From: Candidatus Woesearchaeota archaeon
GTDB lineage: Archaea; Nanobdellota; Nanobdellia; Woesearchaeales; JAGWAF01
Direction: 5' to 3'
NCBI GenBank assembly: GCA_016932755.1
Contig: JAFGCE010000027.1
Coordinates: 1 to 22,492, forward strand
Length of the DNA: 22,492 nt
Positions 1 through 6,990 of this stretch are shown here, piece after piece. Made by a program: the position numbers and the translations under genes. Below the pieces are notes generated by a model, which saw nothing but the letters and a program-made list of their open reading frames with translations, ran no database searches and had not been told where the DNA came from. Position 1 is the first letter of the stretch, and every line of letters begins with the position of its first letter.

Positions 1-291
1 CACTTTGGAAGGAGGCCAGACCACAATAATAAGCGATTTGGCAGAAATAAAATCAGAGCTGAACTGCTCAACAATGGGCGCATCAGACATCTGCTTCAGG
101 CTATTGACAGCCTTAAGAAGAGAGGGGCTGAAGCTGTTATACTCGGATGCACTGATTTGCAGATTCTTGTTTCAGAAAGAGATTCAGCCCTGCCACTGAT
201 AGACACTCTCGAGGTTCTTGAGAACGCTGCTGTTGACTTCCTTGTTAGAGGCGAGACTGCATGGCAGTTGGAGGCTTTTGCAGATGTATAA
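1..291 (+). CDS. Aspartate/glutamate racemase family protein, C-terminal part
   Basis: The reading frame is open at the left edge and ends at TAA 289-291, so only the last 96 residues are visible. They include an Ala-rich helix leading into a GAEAVILGCTDLQIL stretch (about residues 42-56 of the fragment) and a later LPLIDTLEVLENAAVDFL stretch. This matches the C-terminal half of Asp/Glu racemases (cofactor-independent PLP-free racemases), where the Cys in GCT is one of the two catalytic cysteines and the following acidic/Asp-Thr segment closes the active site. The likely reaction is L/D interconversion of aspartate or glutamate; the family also contains hydantoin racemases and maleate isomerases, so substrate is not assignable. 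The N-terminal catalytic Cys lies outside the window. The stop overlaps the first of two GTATAAAC repeats (286-293 and 296-303) in the next promoter region. Confidence 0.8.
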   Translation, partial: HFGRRPDHNNKRFGRNKIRAELLNNGRIRHLLQAIDSLKKRGAEAVILGCTDLQILVSERDSALPLIDTLEVLENAAVDFLVRGETAWQLEAFADV

Positions 292-305
292 ACCAGTATA
301 AACTG

Positions 306-327
306 TTTAATAAATTTGTTTATATCC
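306..327 (+). promoter_or_regulatory. Probable TATA region and leader for the 361 gene
   Basis: The 69-base gap between the racemase stop and the ATG at 361 holds an A/T-rich block (TTTAATAAATTTG then TTTATATCC). Its distance allows a short leader. A GGTGA ribosome-binding site (350-354) sits 6 bases before the ATG. Two direct copies of GTATAAAC just upstream (286-303, 10-base period) could be additional TATA elements or an activator site; this is only a suggestion. Confidence 0.45.
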
Positions 328-360
328 CGGAAAAATTACACTACCCATTGGTGAAGACAA

Positions 361-741
361 ATGAAACAAACACCACAAAACATGGACTTGGTAAGCATGA
401 TAAGAAAGCAGTGCATTTCAGGCAGGATAACTGTCGTTGCAGCTGTGGACATGATAGAGGAAGCTATCGGCGGAATCAGCAGGGTTGTATTCAAGGACGG
501 CCTGCAATTCAAGATTCACAATACTACAGAAGTCTATGACCTGTTTGACAGAACAGGGCTTTCCAAAAGGGAGACAGAAAGGCTATATGGTTTGGCTGTT
601 GTTGCTTATGACAGGGCTCGGCACCACCAGCCAAGAAACCCTAGAGGTCCAGGGGAAGTTCACATATCTCATGGAGTATCAACAAAGGATTACAAATCAG
701 GAATATACGAACTGCTGCAAAAGTACGTTGCAGTTGCGTGA
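361..741 (+). CDS. Hypothetical protein, 126 aa, first gene of a two-gene unit
   Basis: I do not recognise this family. The start at 361 is preceded by GGTGA at a normal distance. The product is a small, soluble-looking, mixed alpha/beta protein with no signal peptide or membrane segment. It has a helical N-terminus (about residues 8-37), a beta-like stretch (about 40-53), a helix containing LSKRETERLYGL (about 67-78) and a His/Arg/Pro-rich segment RARHHQPRNPRGPGEVHISH (about 86-105). The stop (TGA 739-741) overlaps the strong GAGGAGGG ribosome-binding site of the next gene, whose ATG is 10 bases further on, so the two are almost certainly co-transcribed and may act together. A role next to the receiver-like partner is inference. 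Confidence 0.7.
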   Translation: MKQTPQNMDLVSMIRKQCISGRITVVAAVDMIEEAIGGISRVVFKDGLQFKIHNTTEVYDLFDRTGLSKRETERLYGLAVVAYDRARHHQPRNPRGPGEVHISHGVSTKDYKSGIYELLQKYVAVA

Positions 742-751
742 GGAGGGCAAA

Positions 752-1636
752 ATGGGATTAGAAAAAATATTGGTGGTAAACGATGATGCAGCAGACATCA
801 TTGCAATGCAGGCGAGACTGCCTGACGGGATAGTGGTAATCGGCGCAAGCCAGTTTCAGGCGCGCTGCATGGATGACTATACTTTTGACCTCATTGTTTT
901 GGACAACGATGCCAACAACAGGGAAGATTCCAAAGGCAAGGAAACACTCATCAAAATCAGGGAAAAGAACAGGGAAGTTCCGGTCATATACACCAGCTTC
1001 CAGCCAGGGTGGGTCCCTGCAGAAGTATACCAGACAAGAGGAGTCGAGGTTGTAAGGACAGACCAGGCGCTGGACAGGATTGCAGGCAAGTTCGGAGTTG
1101 CACTGAAGGATGTCCCTGAAATAGGGGGCAAGCCAAAAGAGCCCCAGCTCAGCCTTGTGATTTCCTATAACCCTATTGACGGTTACGACGCGGGATTCAT
1201 AAGAGGAAATGGGAACGGCGATGTGCTTGTGATGTGCTTTGAAACGTATGCCGAATGCCTGGCAAAGCAGGTTGTCAAGGGGCATGTTGACCAGATATAC
1301 AGGAACTTTGACTGGAAAAATGACAGGGACATGATAAGGAATGTATTCATTTACGATGGAATCAACGGCGGGCAGGAGCCGGGAAGAGCTGCGGCAGTCC
1401 TGGGGCATGACATCCGTATGGTTGTCAATATGCTTGCGTGCTGCTGCGACTGGGAAAGAAAGCAAAGAAATGCAAACTCAACTTATGTCAATCTCTACGA
1501 GGTTGGCTGCGGAGGAAGGGAGGAGATGGGAGCAATAGTTGACACAATCCTCGGCATAAAGAGAGCAGACACCGAGAGGTTCCTTCCAATGCCTGCTGCC
1601 AAAGTGATACAGCCTGCAGAAAGGTTCCAGATGTAA
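752..1636 (+). CDS. Receiver-like domain protein with unknown C-terminal domain, 294 aa
   Basis: The start at 752 (MGLEKILVVNDD) is chosen because GAGGAGGG (740-747) sits just upstream; the frame stays open back to 485, but that part overlaps the preceding gene in another frame. Residues 1 to about 115 resemble a response-regulator receiver: KILVVNDD with an acidic pair at D11/D12, a candidate phosphoacceptor D51 in DLIVLDND, and T81/S82 at the end of VPVIYTS. The conserved Lys at the end of strand 5 appears to be R102 (VVRTD), so phosphorylation chemistry may be altered or absent. Residues of about 135-294 form an unrecognised domain with several Cys (CCCDWE, VGCGG) and an ISYNPIDGYDAGFIRG opening. 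No histidine kinase or DNA-binding domain is visible nearby. Confidence is high for the gene, moderate for the receiver assignment. Confidence 0.75.
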   Translation: MGLEKILVVNDDAADIIAMQARLPDGIVVIGASQFQARCMDDYTFDLIVLDNDANNREDSKGKETLIKIREKNREVPVIYTSFQPGWVPAEVYQTRGVEVVRTDQALDRIAGKFGVALKDVPEIGGKPKEPQLSLVISYNPIDGYDAGFIRGNGNGDVLVMCFETYAECLAKQVVKGHVDQIYRNFDWKNDRDMIRNVFIYDGINGGQEPGRAAAVLGHDIRMVVNMLACCCDWERKQRNANSTYVNLYEVGCGGREEMGAIVDTILGIKRADTERFLPMPAAKVIQPAERFQM

Positions 1637-1661
1637 TTTTTTTATTTTATTAAATTTTTTT
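1637..1661 (+). terminator. T-rich tract after the receiver-like gene
   Basis: Directly after the TAA at 1634-1636 come 25 bases that are nearly all T or A with runs of six and seven T. Archaeal intrinsic terminators are U-tracts without a needed hairpin, so this is a plausible terminator. The same stretch contains TTTATTAAA (1646-1654), a possible TATA box for the next gene. Confidence 0.5.
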
Positions 1662-2015
1662 ATGGGGCTAAAAATGGAAAAACCAAAATCCGGCAGGGTC
1701 CTGCTTTACTGCACAGACCCTGAAACGCCTGTTTACAGGGCGCTGGAAAAGGTAGTGAAAACTATCTTCAGCCCTGAAATAATCACACTAACTTCTGAGC
1801 TTGAAGCTGAGCTGAGGAAGAATGAATACGGCTTGATTATTGATGCAAGTGCAATCCAGCCTGCAAAGACACACGAACAGGATGCAAAATACAAGATGGA
1901 CAGGATGAATATTGTAAACCCCCCTGAATTAAGGTGCATTGACAGCGTGTGCTGGACTGTAAGGGATATAGCAAAATTCATAGCTGATTTTTATAACAGA
2001 AAGAACAATCCTTAG
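1662..2015 (+). CDS. Hypothetical protein, about 113-117 aa
   Basis: I do not recognise this family. The first ATG is at 1662; an in-frame ATG at 1674 (MEKPKSGRVLLYC) lies about 25 bases downstream of the TTTATTAAA box and would suit a leaderless transcript, so either start is possible. The protein reads as a compact alpha/beta fold: GRVLLYCTDPE (beta, loop), a helix, EIITL (beta), a helix and GLIIDAS (beta), then a loop with MNIVNPPELRCIDS and a final helix. The alternation and the position of the Asp in LIIDAS recall a shortened receiver-like fold, like that of the preceding gene, but this is only a pattern resemblance. It converges with the S10 gene; the two stop codons are two bases apart. 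Confidence 0.65.
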   Translation: MGLKMEKPKSGRVLLYCTDPETPVYRALEKVVKTIFSPEIITLTSELEAELRKNEYGLIIDASAIQPAKTHEQDAKYKMDRMNIVNPPELRCIDSVCWTVRDIAKFIADFYNRKNNP

Positions 2016-2017
2016 GT

Positions 2018-2329
2018 TTATTCCTCAATCATCTCAATCTCGATGTTGAGCCCTTCAGGGATAGGAACCCTCATCACAAGCCTTAGGGCTCTTTCATCAA
2101 TTCCCAAATCAATAAGCCTCTTGTGGATTCTCATCTCGTATCTTTCCCAGGAAGCTTTTCCCTCGCCAGAAGGAGATTTTCTTGTAGTGACTTTCAATCT
2201 TTTAGTAGGAAGAGGTATGGGGCCTCGCATGTCCACGCCGGTTTTTTCAGCAATCTCTTTAATATATTCACAGGTTTCGTTTACCTTGTTTATGTCTGTG
2301 CTTGCCAGTTTTATTCTTGCTTTCTGCAT
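2018..2329 (-). CDS. rpsJ: Ribosomal protein S10 (uS10)
   Basis: The 103-residue product has the standard archaeal uS10 length and pattern: KARIKLASTDINKVNETCEY at the N-terminus, RGPIPLPTKRLKVTTRKSP in the middle (the extended loop that reaches into the 30S head) and ERYEMRIHKRLIDLGIDERA, ending in a LRLVMRVPIPEGLNIEI strand. It is a small-subunit head protein close to the A/P site. GAGG sits 8 bases before the ATG. It lies 98 bases downstream of the aEF-1A gene, an order (tuf then rpsJ) conserved in archaea, but here a U-tract and a perfect dyad separate the two genes, so its transcription may be partly independent. Confidence 0.97.
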   Translation of the reverse strand: MQKARIKLASTDINKVNETCEYIKEIAEKTGVDMRGPIPLPTKRLKVTTRKSPSGEGKASWERYEMRIHKRLIDLGIDERALRLVMRVPIPEGLNIEIEMIEE

Positions 2330-2367
2330 TTCTATACCCTCGAATATATTATTGTATCAGCGTGCCA

Positions 2368-2392
2368 CATGATAAAGCTCGAGTTTATCATG
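2368..2392 (-). repeat. Perfect 9-bp dyad in the S10 leader
   Basis: CATGATAAA (2368-2376) and TTTATCATG (2384-2392) are exact reverse complements around a 7-base centre that itself contains CTCGAG. In the S10 transcript it would be a 9-bp stem, about 38 bases before the ATG. It could be an RNA hairpin (attenuation or processing) or a DNA operator; the sequence alone does not decide. Confidence 0.6.
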
Positions 2393-2410
2393 ACCCCTTT
2401 TGAATTTAAG

Positions 2411-2427
2411 TAAAAAAATAAAAATTT
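2411..2427 (-). terminator. U-tract after aEF-1A
   Basis: Immediately after the aEF-1A TAA the minus strand reads AAATTTTTATTTTTTTA. This is the kind of U-rich run that terminates transcription in archaea, and it suggests that the very highly expressed aEF-1A message ends here with only partial read-through to S10. Confidence 0.5.
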
Positions 2428-3714
2428 TTACTGCTTTTTGACTAGGTCAATGCACATGCCTGCAGCAACTGTCTGTCCTGAGTCCCTTATGGCGAACCTG
2501 GACATCTGAGGTATGTCTTTCTGCTTCTCAATAACAAGCGGCTGTGTAGGCTTGATTTTGACTATTGCAGCATCGCCGTTCTTGATAAAGTCTGGGTTTT
2601 CAGCCAGAACCTCTCCTGTTGCAGGGTTGAGCTTTTTCTCGATTGCTACAACCTGGCATGCTACCTGAGCTGTGTGTATGTGGAACACAGGCGTGTATCC
2701 AACTGTGATGACAGTTGGGTGGTTTAGTACAACCAGCTGGGCAGTGAACTCTGTGACAACTGTTGGGACATTGCCTGCATCTCCTACAACGTCTCCTCTT
2801 GCAATGTCTGTCTTTCCGAATCCCCTTACGTTGAATCCTACGTTGTCTCCTGGTTCAGCTGTCTGAAGCTGTTCATGGTGCATCTCTATTGTCTTTACTT
2901 CTCCTGTTACTCCTTTTCCTTCTCTTCCTGGAACAGCTATGACTTTCTGCCCTACTTTCATGGTGCCTGTTTCAACTCTTCCAACTGGAACAACACCGAT
3001 ACCTGTGATGTTGTAGACATCCTGGATAGGAAGCCTAAGCGGAAGTTCTGTTGGTTTTTCAGGCTCTTTAATATCATTCATTGTCTCGACAAGTGTCTTG
3101 CCTTTGAACCAGCCAAGCTTCTCTCCCTTCTTGACTACGTTGTCTCCGACAAGCGAAGCTACAGGAAGGAATGGAACCTCGTCTGTTTTGTATCCTGTCT
3201 GCTTAAGCAGCTTTGTGACCATTTCCTTTATCTTGTTGAACTTTGCTTCATCATAGTTGACAGCGTCCATCTTGTTTACTGCAACTATAAGCTGGTTAAC
3301 TCCAAGAGTTCTTGCAAGGAAAACGTGTTCCTTTGTCTGCGGCTGCAGTTCAGGGTCTGTTGCAGCAACAACAAGAACTCCAACGTCAGCCTGGGATGCT
3401 CCGGTAATCATGTTCTTGATAAAGTCTTTGTGCCCTGGAGCATCGATGATTGTAAAGTAGTATTTTGGGGTTTCGAACTTCTTGTGTGCAAGGTCGATTG
3501 TAACTCCCCTTTCCCTTTCCTCTTTCAGGTTGTCCATGACGAATGCGAACTCGAATCCGCCTTTTCCAAGCTCTTCAGCTTTCTCCTTCAGCTTTCTCAA
3601 TGCCTGCTCGTCTATATTTCCGCTGTCGAAAAGAAGCCTTCCAACAGTTGTAGATTTACCGGCATCAACATGTCCTATGAAGACAATGTTTATGTGTGTC
3701 TTATTTTTTGCCAT
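2428..3714 (-). CDS. tuf: Translation elongation factor EF-1 alpha (aEF-1A)
   Basis: GTPase that delivers aminoacyl-tRNA to the ribosomal A site. At 428 aa it has the usual archaeal length. Domain 1 (about residues 1-225) has G1 GHVDAGKST (14-22), the switch-I ERGVTID with T72, G3 DAPGH (91-95) and G4 NKMD (147-150). Domains 2 and 3 follow as beta-barrels, with GVVPVGRVETGTMKVGQKV and RFAIRDSGQTVAAGMC near the C-terminus as in EF-1A rather than bacterial EF-Tu. No intein or insertion interrupts the frame. The ATG is preceded by a strong GGAGGG, and the 105-base gap to the aEF-2 stop contains at least one good TATA box, so it has its own promoter inside the cluster, consistent with the need for very high expression. 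Confidence 0.98.
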   Translation of the reverse strand: MAKNKTHINIVFIGHVDAGKSTTVGRLLFDSGNIDEQALRKLKEKAEELGKGGFEFAFVMDNLKEERERGVTIDLAHKKFETPKYYFTIIDAPGHKDFIKNMITGASQADVGVLVVAATDPELQPQTKEHVFLARTLGVNQLIVAVNKMDAVNYDEAKFNKIKEMVTKLLKQTGYKTDEVPFLPVASLVGDNVVKKGEKLGWFKGKTLVETMNDIKEPEKPTELPLRLPIQDVYNITGIGVVPVGRVETGTMKVGQKVIAVPGREGKGVTGEVKTIEMHHEQLQTAEPGDNVGFNVRGFGKTDIARGDVVGDAGNVPTVVTEFTAQLVVLNHPTVITVGYTPVFHIHTAQVACQVVAIEKKLNPATGEVLAENPDFIKNGDAAIVKIKPTQPLVIEKQKDIPQMSRFAIRDSGQTVAAGMCIDLVKKQ

Positions 3715-3789
3715 CTTAATTTCCCTCCATTTTATACGATTTGGTAGTTTGATTTATTGACGTATTTATTTAATAGTGAATTTTGGTTG

Positions 3790-3800
3790 TATTTATAAAT
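3790..3800 (-). promoter_or_regulatory. Promoter and leader of aEF-1A
   Basis: The minus strand reads ATTTATAAATA here, a near-ideal archaeal TATA box, predicting a start near 3770 and a leader of roughly 55 bases that ends in GGAGGG (3723-3728). A second box, ATTAAATAAATA (3764-3775), follows. The first box lies about 20 bases past the aEF-2 stop. Confidence 0.6.
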
Positions 3801-3819
3801 GTTATGCTTTTATCCACTA

Positions 3820-6015
3820 TTAAGCGCCGTACATAGCCTCTGATAATCCCTTCCTGCTTTTAATCTGGTTTATCACTTTTTCCTGAAGCTCGTTCGGCAG
3901 TTTCTCAAACATCTGGTCCACAAGCGAAGAGTGCCCCCTTCCTCCTGATGCTGACCTTAAGTCTGAGCTCCACCCAAGCATTTCCATGACAGGAAGCTTG
4001 GCTTTCATTGTAACCCTTATCCCTTCCTGGTTCATTTCTATTAGGCTTCCCCTTTTCTGCGCTACCAGTGCAGATAGCGGTCCTGTGGATTCTGTCGGAG
4101 CTTCAAGCAGGTGTATCTGGAGCGGCTCGTAAAGGACAGGTCCGCCTGTCATCATTGCCCCCCTTATACCTTCCCTGATTGCAGGATAAACCTGCGCAGG
4201 CCCCCTGTGGATTGCGTCTTCGTGAAGCTTCATATCCTTCAGCCTTACAATGACTCCGAAGCACGGCTCCCTTACAAGAGGTCCGTTGTTCATTACATCC
4301 TCGAACATGTCAAGTATCATTTCAATGACTTCTCCGATATGAACCTGCCCTCTTGTTTCGTCAACAAACATGTTTGTCTTGTAAATATCCTTGATTTGGT
4401 CAGCCTCTTTTGTGCTCAGCCCTGCTTCCATCAGCTTTTTCCTCAGCTCAAGGTCTTTCTTCTTTATTCTTCCTTCGGGTATTTCCCTGTTTTTCATCAT
4501 TTCCATGAGCTTTGGAGGAACAGGCTCAACAACAAAATAGAACTTGTTGTGCTTGTTAGGGGATTTTCCCTCTATTTCCTGCGACAGCTTTGTGATTGAT
4601 TCCCTGTAAACAACTATTGGCGGGGATGTCTTAATCTGGAGCCCCTTTTCTGTTACAATCCTGTTTTCTATAATCTCAAGGTGAAGCTCTCCCATGCCGC
4701 TCAGCAGGTTTTCCCCTGTCTCCTCATGAATCTCAATCTTGATTGAAGGGTCTTCTTTTGCAACTTTCCTAAGGACTTCAACAAGCTTTGGAAGGTCCTG
4801 CGGCTTTGTTACCTCTATTGACTTTGTAATGACCGGCTCGAACAGGTGCTTTATCTCTTCGAAAGGCTGCTCAGGCTCTTCTGTGATAGTTTCTCCTGCA
4901 GCTCCTTCAACTCCGGCTATTGCAAGGACATTTCCTGCAGGCACGCTTCCGAACATCTCAGTCTTTACACCCAGATACATGAATACGTTCTGGATTCTCT
5001 GGCTTCTCTTTGCGTCGTTAAGATATACTGTCATGCCTTCTTTTATTGTTCCGCTGTAAAGCCTTCCTGCAGCGATTTCCCTTCCTGCTTTAGGGTCTAT
5101 AACTATTCTTGTTATGCAGAACGCCAGCTTTCCGTTAGGGTTGCAGTTTATCATCCCTTTTCCAAGCTCTGATTCCGGATCTCCGTGCCATATTTTCGGG
5201 ATTCTGTATTTCTGGGCGTCAAGCGGGTTTGGGAGATGCTTGATTACCATATCAAGTATAACCTCGTGCAGAGGCGCCTTCTCCCAGAACCATTTTTTCT
5301 GACCTGCATCATCCATCTTGTAAGCTTCAAGAATCTCCTTGAATGTTATGTTCTTCTTCTGCATAAAAGGAAGTGAAAGAGCCCAGTTGTCCCTTGCGCT
5401 TCCGAATGCAACGCTTCCGTCCTGGATGTTTACCTTCCATTTTTCTTTGTAGTCTTTTTCTGCAATCTGCTCTATAAGCTTGTTGAATTCCAGAATTATC
5501 TTGACAAGCCTCTCCTGGATTTGCTCAGGAGTGAAAAGCATTTCCTTAACCAGCCTGTCAACCTTGTTTATGAAAAGAACAGGCTTTACCCTTTCCCTCA
5601 ATGCCTGCTTAAGGACAGTTTCTGTCTGCGGCATTATTCCTTCTGATGCGCATACAAGAACTATTGTTCCGTCAATAGCCCTCATGGCTCTTGTTACGTT
5701 TCCTCCGAAGTCAATGTGCCCCGGGGTGTCTATAAGATTGATAAGGTATTCCTCATTTTGGTAGCTGTGGACCATGGATACATTTGCAGCGTCGACTGTC
5801 ATAAGTCTTTCCTGCTCGTCAGCGTGCTGCCAGGTCATCATTCCCTTGTCAAGGTCTGCAGCCAGATTCTCTGACATAAGCCCTGCTGCTGCAAGAAGAT
5901 TGTCTGTGAAAGCAGTCTTTCCGTGGTGGATATGGGCGCTTGTGCAAATATTCCTAATGTTAGAGGGCTTATTTATCATCCTCTGCATCTTTTCAACCAT
6001 TTTTTCTCCTGCCAT
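3820..6015 (-). CDS. fusA: Translation elongation factor 2 (aEF-2)
   Basis: GTPase that drives ribosomal translocation. The 731 aa length and full five-domain layout match archaeal aEF-2: G domain (about 1-270) with DTPGH (96-100) and NKVDRL, domain II, domain III (EETGENLLSGMGELHLEI), domain IV and domain V. H603 in DAIHRGPAQVYPA is the diphthamide site, so the modification is probably made. Two G-domain motifs are unusual: G1 reads AHIHHGKTAF (residues 27-36) where most archaeal aEF-2 have AHIDHGKTT, and the switch-I motif reads RLMTV (70-74) instead of RGITI, although the key T73 stays. The ATG sits just after the NDK stop; AGGTGATC overlapping that stop serves as ribosome-binding site. 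Continuous frame, no intein. Confidence 0.97.
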   Translation of the reverse strand: MAGEKMVEKMQRMINKPSNIRNICTSAHIHHGKTAFTDNLLAAAGLMSENLAADLDKGMMTWQHADEQERLMTVDAANVSMVHSYQNEEYLINLIDTPGHIDFGGNVTRAMRAIDGTIVLVCASEGIMPQTETVLKQALRERVKPVLFINKVDRLVKEMLFTPEQIQERLVKIILEFNKLIEQIAEKDYKEKWKVNIQDGSVAFGSARDNWALSLPFMQKKNITFKEILEAYKMDDAGQKKWFWEKAPLHEVILDMVIKHLPNPLDAQKYRIPKIWHGDPESELGKGMINCNPNGKLAFCITRIVIDPKAGREIAAGRLYSGTIKEGMTVYLNDAKRSQRIQNVFMYLGVKTEMFGSVPAGNVLAIAGVEGAAGETITEEPEQPFEEIKHLFEPVITKSIEVTKPQDLPKLVEVLRKVAKEDPSIKIEIHEETGENLLSGMGELHLEIIENRIVTEKGLQIKTSPPIVVYRESITKLSQEIEGKSPNKHNKFYFVVEPVPPKLMEMMKNREIPEGRIKKKDLELRKKLMEAGLSTKEADQIKDIYKTNMFVDETRGQVHIGEVIEMILDMFEDVMNNGPLVREPCFGVIVRLKDMKLHEDAIHRGPAQVYPAIREGIRGAMMTGGPVLYEPLQIHLLEAPTESTGPLSALVAQKRGSLIEMNQEGIRVTMKAKLPVMEMLGWSSDLRSASGGRGHSSLVDQMFEKLPNELQEKVINQIKSRKGLSEAMYGA

Positions 6016-6023
6016 GTGATCAC

Positions 6024-6503
6024 CTAAAATACGTGTTTTTCATGAACTGTCTTGTAGTCATGCATCTCGTCAAGCCCGAACCAGAGCTTAACCTCATACT
6101 CTGCATCCTTCTTGTTTCCGGATGCATGTATTATGTTCTTGATTGCGATTCCCTTTTTGTCTGCGTACTCATAGGAGTGGTGCGCATAGTCCCCTCTGAT
6201 TGTCCCTGGCTGAGCCTGCTTTGGCTCTGTGGGCCCCACTATTTTTCTGACAATCTCGATTGCGTGAAGCCCCTCTATGACTATAGCTACAACAGGGCCC
6301 TCGATTATGAACTGCTCAAGCCCCTTGTAGAACGGCTTGTCAACAAGGTCCTTGTAATGCTTTTTTGCAAAGCCCTTGTCAACCCAGACCATTTTCATTC
6401 CTACTATCTTCAGCCCTGCCTTCTCAAACCTGGAGATTATCTCTCCGATTATGCCTCTCTGAACTCCGTCAGGTTTTATTGCGACAAATGTTCTTTCCAT
6501 CAT
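6024..6503 (-). CDS. ndk: Nucleoside diphosphate kinase
   Basis: Transfers the gamma phosphate from ATP to other NDPs via a phospho-histidine. The N-terminus ERTFVAIKPDGVQRG carries the nucleotide-binding Lys (K10), and the active-site histidine is H126 in NIIHASGN. The residue after the conserved Ser is Gly rather than the common Asp. TIRGDYAHH and the C-terminal KLWFGLDEM region also fit. At 159 aa it is near the usual 140-155 aa. Two adjacent ATG codons (6503 and 6500) are both possible; the first overlaps the L24e stop (ATGA-type junction), giving translational coupling. In many archaea ndk follows rpl24e, as here, and is then followed by infB; in this window aEF-2 follows instead. Confidence 0.96.
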   Translation of the reverse strand: MMERTFVAIKPDGVQRGIIGEIISRFEKAGLKIVGMKMVWVDKGFAKKHYKDLVDKPFYKGLEQFIIEGPVVAIVIEGLHAIEIVRKIVGPTEPKQAQPGTIRGDYAHHSYEYADKKGIAIKNIIHASGNKKDAEYEVKLWFGLDEMHDYKTVHEKHVF

Positions 6504-6670
6504 TTTTTCCTCTTCCTTATCCAGTTAAGGTTTCTGGGAAGCCTCTTCAGCTTGAGCTGGTTTTTCTCGCACTTCATTGAGCAGAAATGAAAGTCCTTCC
6601 CTTCCTTTGTGATGAATATTTTCCCGGTCCCTGGTTCAATGTCCCTTTTGCAAAAACTGCATTTTGCCAT
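6500..6670 (-). CDS. rpl24e: Ribosomal protein L24e (eL24)
   Basis: A 56-residue protein easily overlooked because of its size. It starts MAKCSFCKRDIEPGTGKIF and has a zinc-ribbon made by C4-x2-C7 and C30-x3-C34 (DFHFCSMKCEKN), followed by the basic tail LKRLPRNLNWIRKRKK. Archaeal L24e is normally about 55-70 aa, so this is full length. It sits on the large subunit near the subunit interface. Its ATG follows the S28e stop with one base between (TAAGATG), and its own TGA overlaps the NDK start, so the three genes are translationally coupled. The GGAGGGGGAAG stretch inside the S28e end is its ribosome-binding site. Confidence 0.95.
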   Translation of the reverse strand: MAKCSFCKRDIEPGTGKIFITKEGKDFHFCSMKCEKNQLKLKRLPRNLNWIRKRKK

Positions 6671-6671
6671 C

Positions 6672-6980
6672 TTAGCTTCCCCCTCCTCTTCCTGATTTAT
6701 TCAGGGGTCTTGCCTCGATTTCTGTCTCTCTCAGCATAAGTATGTCCCCAAGCTGGACAGGCCCCTTGACGTTTCTTCTTATAATCTTGTTTTTGTCCCT
6801 TCCGTCAAGAATCTTTACCCTTACCTGGACAGCCTCTCCTCTTGTGCCTGTTCTTCCTATGACTTCCTCTACTTTTGAAGGCACTGCTTTTGTGAAATTG
6901 ACAACTCCTGCGACCTTTTCTTCCTTGTCCCTGCCCCTTCCTCTTGAAGGAGCTTTCTTTTCTTCTTGAGTGTCTGCCAT
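6672..6980 (-). CDS. rps28e: Ribosomal protein S28e (eS28), extended form
   Basis: The core (about residues 33-93) is classic eS28: VEEVIGRTGTRGEAVQVRVK, ILDGRDKNKIIRRNVKGPV and LGDILMLRETEIEARPL. It is a small-subunit OB-fold protein near the E site. Archaeal S28e is usually about 70 aa; this one is 102 aa because of an N-terminal charged extension of about 30 residues (KKAPSRGRGRDKEEK) and a Gly-rich tail (SGRGGGS). The start is supported by AAGGGAG upstream of the ATG and by a 10-base gap to the L7Ae stop. The extension is likely disordered and may bind rRNA; that is inference. Confidence 0.95.
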   Translation of the reverse strand: MADTQEEKKAPSRGRGRDKEEKVAGVVNFTKAVPSKVEEVIGRTGTRGEAVQVRVKILDGRDKNKIIRRNVKGPVQLGDILMLRETEIEARPLNKSGRGGGS

Positions 6981-6990
6981 TTTTGCTCCC

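Noticed and set aside
485..751. N-terminal extension of the receiver-like protein
   Set aside because: The extra 89 codons overlap the 126-aa gene in another frame and read as a shadow; the ATG at 752 has GAGGAGGG just upstream.
758..1465. A 235-codon minus-strand reading frame
   Set aside because: Antisense to the receiver-like gene, which has a strong ribosome-binding site and receiver motifs; no promoter or start signal for the reverse frame.
2875..3747. A 290-codon plus-strand reading frame
   Set aside because: It lies antisense to aEF-1A, is full of Cys/Ser/Phe with no family pattern, and the minus-strand gene is unmistakable.
2428..6015. Inteins in the elongation factor genes
   Set aside because: Both aEF-1A and aEF-2 are of normal length and continuous through all GTPase motifs.
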